Origin: Glebionis coronaria | Taxonomy: Eukaryota > Streptophyta > Magnoliopsida > Asterales > Asteraceae | DNA: 64,000 nucleotides | Direction: 5' to 3' | NCBI GenBank assembly: GCA_025667525.1 | Contig: CM046880.1 | Coordinates: 593,749,895-593,813,894 of the forward strand | Part shown: piece by piece, positions 56,795 through 64,000 of the stretch | How positions within the stretch are numbered: position 1 is the stretch's first letter | Layout of the letters: each line of letters starts with the position of its first letter | Notes under the pieces: model-generated | Told to the model about the DNA's origin: nothing | Seen by the model: only the letters and a program-made list of their open reading frames with translations | Databases searched by the model: none | Translations under genes and position numbers: made by a program

Positions 56795-57621
56795 TAAGTA
56801 ATTCAATTCTCGGTAGCACCTTATTCTATGTTTGGATATTAGGTGTGTTATTAATATTTTTCTTTACCGTATTTTTTTATCGATTCAAATAATAAAATGC
56901 ACATGTGTCATGTTTCATCATTTTTTTTGAGCAAATAAAGGCATGTTTCATCATCTTGATACGCTTTACTTTGAAGTCTATTGTTTGTCTTCTTTTATGC
57001 TGACGTTGAAATACTATTCATACTTAAGCCTAATTCTTTTGTTTCTTTTGTGAAGTTTAAGTATCGGTTCAAGATAAATGTTGTCGGTTTTGAAGACGAT
57101 AGCATTATTGAGCCAACATGTATAGTCCATTAACCATTTATATTAAACATTTATCACTTTGTGTTAAAGGTAAATAATTTTAAACATGTAAAGTTCATTC
57201 ACTATCTATATTAAACATTTGTTTTATTACTTTGTGTAGACATGTATAACTTTGATCACATGAAGTATCATTGGTTATTCATCACCTAAAAGGTATTCGT
57301 GGATTATAGTGCGCAGTTGTTATCACATATTTGCATTAATGTGAGAATGTCGATAATATTGATGAGAAATATTTATCAAACAAATGGTTGATATAATGGC
57401 ACAAGAATTCAAATTCTAAAATTAACAAAAACTTTCATTAGTGAACAAATCATTAATGAGACAAACTTTCGAAAAAAAGTTATCATATTAAGATTTTGAT
57501 AATTACTTCATCCGATAAATCTTTGCCGCTAAAGATCGCCATAAAACAATTTCATTTGTAAGTTTCATTTGCAATGACAGTTAGCAAAAAACAAACTTTA
57601 TCGCTTTAAAAAGTTAGTTTG
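56795..57621. other. AT-rich spacer
   Basis: No gene recognised. A short open plus-strand stretch at 57059-57115 (KFKYRFKINVVGFEDDSIIE) could be a coding remnant belonging with the helicase fragments to its right. Confidence 0.4.
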
Positions 57622-57783
57622 TACCTACCACGTGATGTTTTCACACATGAACAACTACACATAGTTGTTTCAAGAAAGAAAAAAAAATAGTTTGAAGATT
57701 TTCGTTTGTGATCAAGACGGTAATATAATTAAAAGTTAAAACTACTACATATGTAGTCTACAAAGAAGTACAACAAGGTATAT
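57622..57783 (+). pseudogene. PIF1/Helitron helicase C-terminus, fragment 1
   Basis: Translation with two frame changes reads YLPRDVFTHEQLHIVVSRKK, LKIFVCDQDGN and TTTYVVYKEVQQ. This matches the end of Helitron-encoded PIF1-like helicases (P-x-VF(T/S)HGQLYVA-x-SR-V, V-CD-DGN, TTNVVYKEV). Only the last 50 or so residues are present, with a shift in a poly-A run and a stop. Confidence 0.75.
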
Positions 57784-58376
57784 GAACATAGATAAAATGC
57801 TATGTACAATTACATTTTTGATATTTATCATATTATAAATTCAAACCAATTGGTCAAAATTTACTTATAATTACATTTTCATTTGACTATTAGGTGTTTA
57901 TAGAATAGACTTAGTTATTCACTTAATTAACGCTCACATATATCCTTTTTTCAAGAAAAGGAAAAGTTGAAGACGAAGAGCATGAACCTTTATTATTATA
58001 ATTGTTATAAATTTAAATATTAAGCTAATATTTCACGTATTTTTAGATTATTTATTCTATGCATGTATTTATTTATTTAATGCATAAAAAAAACGTTTAA
58101 ATTCGATTATTTCTTTTACATAATTATCACTTTTTACAAAGAAAAAAGTTCTTTAAAATACACATGAGGTTATACTTGGACCAAATGAGTACTTGCAGCT
58201 TGAATGCATTTGTCTAAGGAGGCTACTAGAAACTCTCAAAGTGTTTTTCTTACCATTTTGTTCATCTATTGCCATAACCTGTTTATTTTCTATTATTACT
58301 AATATATATTTGTTATTTCTTACAAAACTCACTCATTAAACTTAGCTGATGTTAATCTTGTTGAATATTTAGTGGG
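57784..58376. other. AT-rich spacer between helicase fragments
   Basis: No coding signal; nearly all A/T. Confidence 0.4.
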
Positions 58377-58685
58377 TTGTCTAAATCATATTTTTATATA
58401 GAAATAAAAAAGATTGTATTCAAAGATAGTTTCTTAATTTTATTCTTTATGTATGACACTTTTTGTGAACTTGATTTATATATAGTAGGTTTATACCCTC
58501 ACGTTCTGTTTTCACTAATGGGTTTGTACATCTCACGTCGTGTTTTCACTCACGGTCAACTATACGTAGCAGTTTCAAATGTGAAAAGCAAGAAACGATT
58601 GAATGTTATTGTTTGTGATCCAGATGGGAACGTATATAATAAGACTACAAATGTGGTTTACAAAGAATTATTACACGGTCCGTAA
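58377..58685 (+). pseudogene. PIF1/Helitron helicase C-terminus, fragment 2
   Basis: Open frame whose last 55 codons are MGLYISRRVFTHGQLYVAVS, NVKSKKRLNVIVCDPDGNVY and NKTTNVVYKELLHG, the PIF1 C-terminal block (motif VI region). Just before it, 33 bp are duplicated in tandem (58488-58520 and 58521-58553), adding 11 codons in frame. The first 35 codons are unrelated AT-rich sequence. The core helicase motifs are absent. Confidence 0.8.
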
Positions 58686-59475
58686 ACAAGTTTATGATGG
58701 TATGTAATATATTTTTTCCAAACATGCCTTTTCAAATATTTTATAATTAAATCTAAATTATTGTTCACACTTTTCTTCTGATTACTTTTACGTTTAACTT
58801 TTAGGTGTTCACGAAATGGGCATTAGTTGTTCATTTTATTGGGACTCACATACGTTACGGTTGAAGACCGGAATGCATGAAAGCTATTTTTATGATTGTT
58901 ACAAAGTTAAACGCATATCGAATACTTCATGTTCTTTAATCTTTATATTATTATTTTCATCTACTACCAGAACCTGTTTATCTTCTTTTAATATTAACAT
59001 ATGTTTAATATTTCTTATAAAAATCATTAATTAAGTTAAACTCGATGTTAAACAGGTCATTAAGCTAATATATTATAAACATAAACAGTAAATCTTAAGC
59101 CTAGGTGTTTGCATGTTTAATTTTATGAGATAGTTTATCATATGATTAAAATTATAAATAAAATTCGATAAAAAACACACAGATTAACCAAATAAAGTAT
59201 CAACCTCTTTCTACAATTCAAAGAAATTGTTGATTAGAGTAGTTTGATTTTTATATTACTTCAGATATTTTTACAATTAATTATCTATTTGTGGTTAAGT
59301 ATCATCTATTTATTTATTCATCTTTGCAAATGACTGGTATGTTGCGTGACTTTACGTGTAAATCAATTTCAATATTTAGTGATATCAAACATTATTAAAG
59401 CAAAATGGGGAAATGACATTATCAACAACAAAATTCATCCGATAGAATCTAAGAACTACTTATATAATAGATAAA
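58686..59475. other. AT-rich spacer
   Basis: No gene recognised; a 72-codon open frame at 58816 has no coding character. A Helitron 3' end (hairpin plus CTRR) was looked for and not convincingly found. Confidence 0.4.
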
Positions 59476-59925
59476 TTACCCCCAACCATACATTAATTGC
59501 CAATTAGATGGCTCATCTTTCGCAAAATAAAAACCACTATCTTTCACTAACCAAAAACATTTACGCTCTTTAAAAATATTTCCTCGACACCTTTCGGCAA
59601 TATAGATATCGAAAACATTAAACTCCGTCTCTTTCAAAACACTATTGTCATTATTCATCCAAAAAAAATTCCCTTTAAACACAGTTGAATCACCAATACT
59701 TTCGCGAAATTCCCAACTAAATTCCTGCTTTGTGGTCATGGTTTTATTTCCAAGATCACTATTTTTTGAGTAAACATGAGCTATAAGATTCTCGATTTCT
59801 TCATTCATGACGAATATCTTATATTGCTCAAAAGCGGTAAGACCATCTGCTTTTGAAGATGTTACATAATAATTATGATATATTGTTAAAAGTAAAATAA
59901 ATAAAGAGTGAATCATATGACCCAT
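59476..59925 (-). CDS. S1 self-incompatibility-like secreted protein (SPH family)
   Basis: About 149 aa from the second in-frame Met (59925); the first ATG (59982) overlaps a TATA-like element. The N-terminus MGHMIHSLFILLLTIYHNYY is a good signal peptide, with likely cleavage after SSKA. The mature part follows the SPH pattern (PF05938): YKIFVMNEEIENLIAHVYSK, NSDLGN, QEFSWEF, TVFKGNFFW, then CRG...CFWLVKDSGFYF and a final YGW. SPH proteins are small secreted beta-sandwich proteins; the poppy members act as stigma S-determinants, most others are of unknown role. The usual HC and F-x-C positions are V and G here, leaving two cysteines. Frame intact, no introns, typical for the family. It is the best candidate for a living host gene in this window. 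Confidence 0.85.
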   Translation of the reverse strand: MGHMIHSLFILLLTIYHNYYVTSSKADGLTAFEQYKIFVMNEEIENLIAHVYSKNSDLGNKTMTTKQEFSWEFRESIGDSTVFKGNFFWMNNDNSVLKETEFNVFDIYIAERCRGNIFKERKCFWLVKDSGFYFAKDEPSNWQLMYGWG

Positions 59926-59955
59926 ATTTTTTAGTGGTGGACTAAGAGGTAGTTT

Positions 59956-59991
59956 CCTATATATAAATGGATTTTTAGACATCTATATACA
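59956..59991 (-). promoter_or_regulatory. TATA boxes of the SPH gene
   Basis: On the minus strand TGTATATAGA (59982-59991) and ATTTATATATAG (about 59957-59968) lie 35-65 bp before the ATG at 59925. Their position argues against the ATG at 59982 as start. Confidence 0.5.
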
Positions 59992-60723
59992 CCAGCTTTA
60001 ATTTAAAAAATAAATTATATTACAAAATTTGAAGTTAAGATTACAAGAATCTCTTTATATTACATCAATATACTATCATAATTTTTTTACAATGTCCATT
60101 TGTTCAATAAAAAATATATTCTCAAATTGGATTACAATATTACCCAACTAAAATTATATTACAGAAATATTACATTTAACTGCAGTAATTTTTAACAAAA
60201 TTCAATACTTTTAAAGGTTGTTTGGTTCACATAATGTCTTGAAAGAATTGTAATCTTTGTAATGAATTCTAATTTAATGTAATTGTATTTTAATGAATTG
60301 GAATGCGTTGTAACGTTAACAAAAAGTATGGATGCGTTTGGTTTAACTCATAACGCATGTAATTTAATTTTCTTATAAAATTTGAAAATTTAATAAAAAA
60401 GTAATATTTAAAATAACATAACATATAATAATAAAAGAGTAATGATAAATTTTATAAAATAATAATAATAATAATAATAAAGGATTGGTTTTGTTATAAT
60501 TAAAGGAGTGGGGCCCAGATAGTATCTCGGCTTTCCACTAATTTTTTATAAATTAAATATTGGTTTTGCTATAGCTAAATGAGTGAAGACCTAGACAGTA
60601 TCTCGGTTTTCTACTAACTTTTTGTAAATCCTATTATTCTAATAAAGTGATGTTATAATTAAAATAACAATAATAATAATAACAATAATAATAATAATAA
60701 AAACAAAAGATTTAAGTTCATTT
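59983..60723. other. AT-rich upstream region with simple repeats
   Basis: It includes (AAT)n runs at about 60465-60480 and 60665-60702 and a MITE-like stretch 'ggttgtttggttcac...gcgtttggtttaac' (60220-60345) without clear ends. No gene. Confidence 0.5.
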
Positions 60724-61463
60724 GGATACCAAACTTATCTAAGATATGAGGGGACTCATCCTCACCATCCATCTTCCTACCATCCAATGACTGAGATTAA
60801 ATCCCCATTTTATACTGTAAGGGTATTTCGGTCATTTCACTCATCCACTATATAAGTCTTTTTTTCTTCTTTTTTTCTCTCATAAAACACACATACGTCT
60901 TTATTTTGTCTCTTTCTCTCTCTCTGCCTCCCATCTACTTTCTCTCTCTACATCGAATCCATTTCGATCTATCATCAAGAACGATCAATCCGTCATCTCG
61001 AACCAGTTAATCTATAATCACGAATATAGATTAGTCCATCATCAGGGATTATGATCTATTCTTAATTTTAGCAAATTTGATTTGGGTAAGCTTATTAATT
61101 TATCATTATTACAATTATAAGCTTTCAATTAGCTTATTTTGAACGAATTAGATTGATTTATTTGTTTTTAATCATAAGCTAACTTACTAGGTGATTTATT
61201 TTAATATGTTGATTTGTTTGAATAAGCTTATGGATAAGTTGTTGAACTAGATGGGAGTTATGAATAAGCTTTTGAATTAGAAGAGAGTTATGAATAAGCT
61301 TCTTAATTAGATGATTTGAATGTATTGTTTTGAATTATAAGTTAGCTTATTAGTTTTTTAAACGAATTGTCAGATTTTATCAATAAGAGAGTTATAAATA
61401 AGCTTATGTTCGTGTGTAAAAAGCTGTTTTAATATGAACTTTTATGTAGCTGATGTAAGCTTG

Positions 61464-63180
61464 ATATATCATATATGATACCTCATTTATCATATATGAT
61501 AGATATATGATATACGATATATGATAGGTGTATCATATATGATACATGAGGTATCATATATGATGTTTTGACACACCATCAAAAAGCCCACACTTTATGA
61601 TTAATTTACAGAAAATATCTTTAAGCACTTTAAACATGCCTTCTTTCATATATAATATTGTATATATGATATTGTATAAAGATCGACTATGGATGGCTAT
61701 GGTAACTAGCATGTGTCTTAGAGTTGAGAATCATATATGTTTGATAAGACTCAATATCATAATCAAATATGATTGTGGCTTATTATCAGGTTTTATTTAT
61801 GATGTGCTATGAATAAGGTTTTATTTATTCTTTCCTCTATTCTATTAATGCAGATTGTGCGAACAAAACAACGAGCAAATATGAATGTTGCAGTTGCCTA
61901 GTTGAAACAAAGCATTAAGACGTGCACGCATATTGTAAGGATAAGATAAAGTCGTCGTAGAGGCCAAAGAAGAATTATAAGAGAAAAGTATATTTGGTTG
62001 AGAATGAAGAAAAATTGATTGAAGATGAAGAAGAATTGATTGAAGATGAAGAATAGTATTTCTAATAATAAGAATGTTTGAGTTTTAGTTATGAATTGAG
62101 TATATTCATTTCTTTTTTTTTATCTTTTTATTATGAATGAGTGTTTTAATCATCATTGGTTACCTTCTATTTAAACGAGTGTTTTATTATGAATTGTATG
62201 ATTTTAAAAAAACACTCTTTTTATTATCTGAACAAATGTTTAATCATCGATTCAGCAAGCTCTTTATTTTAAGCATAAAGTCAGCAGACCTTTTGTTGAA
62301 TATGTCAAACTTTTTTTTAGTATCATATATGATAATGCATTATCATATATGATACTCATAAAAAAATACTCTTTTAATTTTTTAAACAACTGTTTAATCA
62401 CGAATCCAACAAATTCCTTGTTTTAATCATGAATTCAGTAGAGCATTTGTTCAATATGTCAAACCTTTTTTTGAGTATCATATATGATACTTCATTATCA
62501 TATATGATAATGCAGTACCATATATGGCATAATTTAAGAGTTACATGTGTTATCATATATGATACTAAAAAAAGGTAAAAACTATGGTTGAAGAATATGA
62601 TAAAAACTTTAACAAAGTAACCATACAAGCCAAAACTTACATCTACAGATGTTTCGCCATTTCATATTCAACAAAAATTATAATGATTGAGTAGCATTGC
62701 AAAGTTAAACCAATACATCACCATAAAAAATTACTAAAAGACAAACTATTCAAACGTTTAAGACAATGGATGTTGATCTCAGTTATCAACATTTTTGTTG
62801 CAAACTTGGCGCTCGTCTTTGTCATCTTCGTGCACATGATCTTGTTATTTCAGTCGTGAATCTAGTGTTCCACTTCTTGGCCTTGATATAATTGAGTTCT
62901 CTAGAATGCATTGAAAACAACTTCTACTACACAAGTAAAAATATTTGGTTTTAATTTCAAACAGATTATCATATATGATATACTATAGAAGTTGTATTTC
63001 AATCAGATTATCATATATGATAATATACACACAACTAACTTTTAATTACCCACCAGGAGATCACATATTTGTTTGTATTTGTTTTGAAGCACGTTATCAT
63101 ATTATCATATATAATACCTCCATATATCATATATGATATATTTATCATATATGATATATAGAGGTATCATATATGATACA
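61464..63180. repeat. Dispersed ATCATATATGAT palindromes
   Basis: The 12-bp palindrome ATCATATATGAT occurs over a dozen times in three clusters (61466-61562, 62321-62560, 62966-63178), commonly as TATCATATATGATAC pairs. It is absent elsewhere in the window. Confidence 0.85.
61855..62056 (+). other. Possible captured exon in the foldback element
   Basis: A plausible 3' splice site (taatgcag at 61846-61853) is followed by basic then acidic codons, ending VENEEKLIEDEEELIEDEE and TAG. In-frame stops in the first half make it a remnant at best. No family recognised. Confidence 0.3.
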
Positions 63181-63925
63181 TCTGTTCATCGTAGCCTACG
63201 TTTTCAACATAACTCTCCTAATAAGCTTATTTTCAAAAGTCACCTTATGCTTATCACACAGCTTCAACAACTCCATTTATAAGCTTATTCACATAACTCT
63301 ATTTTAATTTATATGTTTATTCATATAACTCTTCTAATAAGCTTATTCAAATTAAGCTTAACTATAACACATCAAATAAGGTTAATTATAACACATCAAA
63401 TAAGCTAACACATTCAAAATCATATCAAAATAAGCTACAAAAAAATAAATTGATAAGCTAAAAAAATCTATCATCTTATTCTTATAAAATCTAAACTCGT
63501 ATATGAATTCACGTCAAATAAGCTAAAAAATAAGCTTAGTTACATAAAAAAAGATATAAAAAAAGAAGATATAGATCATGATGATTTACCTGATGTTTAT
63601 GAATTGTAAAAGGAGATGATTGGATTCGAAGAAGATGATGAGATAATAGATCGGGGATGGATCGAACTCGTTTTTTTAGATCGGAATGATGGATCTAATA
63701 ATGGTTTGTGTGTGTGTGTGTTTTGTGTGTTTTTTTGTATGAATGGATCAGGAAGATAGCAAGATAGACGGGGTAGTGGATTTAGGAGGTGGGTGGACGG
63801 GTTAAAATGACCAAAATGCCCTTCCGCCTTTTTTAATTAAAAAAGAAGGGTTGATCTCAACCATCAATTTTTTTGGATGGATGGTTGAGATGTGTCCCTT
63901 AGTATCTAAAAAAATACATGTATCC

Positions 63926-64000
63926 ATTATAACCATTCTCAAAACAAAAATATTACTAAATAATAATTAATAATAGTAAAAATAGTAATAATAACAAAAA
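63926..64000. other. AT-rich end of window
   Basis: Simple A/T sequence with ATT/AAT repeats; no feature seen. Confidence 0.5.

Larger units (their letters stand above)
60724..63925. mobile_element. Mutator-like/foldback element with long degenerate TIRs, about 3.2 kb
   Basis: Both ends begin GGATAC when read inward. They share landmarks in the same order: a (G)GGGAC...CATC block, CACC/AACCATCCAT, GAGAT-AA-CCC, AAGGG(T/C)ATTT-GGTCATTT, TC(C)AC, then TCGAATCCA and CGATCTAT. Similarity continues inward over several hundred bases as 'gagttatgaataagctt' and its inverse. A 9-bp duplication was not found (AGTTCATTT versus ATTATAACC), so the exact ends are provisional. No transposase is present. 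Confidence 0.55.

Noticed and set aside
1..64000. tRNA or rRNA genes
   Set aside because: None recognised; TGGTATCAGAGC matches are primer sites of LTR elements, not tRNA genes.

Overview
This is plant nuclear DNA, AT-rich and dominated by nested transposable elements. The Gag/Pol and extra-ORF families look most like those I know from Asteraceae. That is inference from remembered similarity, so I would trust 'eudicot, probably Asteraceae' and nothing finer.

Left end (1-3605): the right part of a CACTA (En/Spm) DNA transposon on the + strand. It holds a 41-bp minisatellite of 24 exactly phased units, a spliced TNPA-like transposase gene, and a subterminal field of palindromes ending in the CACTACAA terminus. 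A degenerate stretch follows (3606-5732) with a Tourist-like MITE.

Centre (5733-51432): a small minus-strand gene made of tandem ubiquitin-like (UBL) repeats, now in three pieces. Piece A is 50968-51432, piece B 17988-18150 and piece C 5733-6013. Element E1 (Ty1/copia, 6014-17987) sits between B and C. Element E4 (old Ty1/copia, 18151-50967, TSD TATTA) sits between A and B. E4 was then entered by a hAT-type MITE (8-bp TSD TTCACAAA). The MITE was entered by E3, a large LTR element without pol (21293-48406, TSD GTTTG). E3 was entered by E2, a Sirevirus-like copia element (23933-41925, TSD AGGGT). All four LTR elements read on the minus strand and E1-E3 have initiator-Met-type primer sites.

E1, E2 and E3 each encode a protein with the same layout: an N-terminal 'plant transposon protein'-like domain, then low-complexity sequence. 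In E1 and E2 it lies downstream of pol. In E3 it is the first of three small ORFs and no gag-pol is visible. E3 carries five copies of a GC-rich palindromic module, one in each LTR and one in each gap around its three ORFs. E2 carries two CGGAA minisatellites, one before gag and one before its extra ORF. These are the most unusual features of the window.

Right end (51433-64000): two short TATA-led ORFs of unknown function, a 3'-truncated copia gag with one LTR, a MITE, two fragments of a PIF1/Helitron helicase C-terminus, one apparently intact host gene of the S1 self-incompatibility-like (SPH) family at 59476-59925, and a roughly 3.2-kb Mutator-like foldback element filled with ATCATATATGAT palindromes.

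Apart from the SPH gene and possibly the two short ORFs, I see no intact host gene. Coordinates of LTRs, TSDs, primer sites and ORF ends were read directly. Splice sites, domain limits in pseudogenes and LTR divergence were judged by eye.
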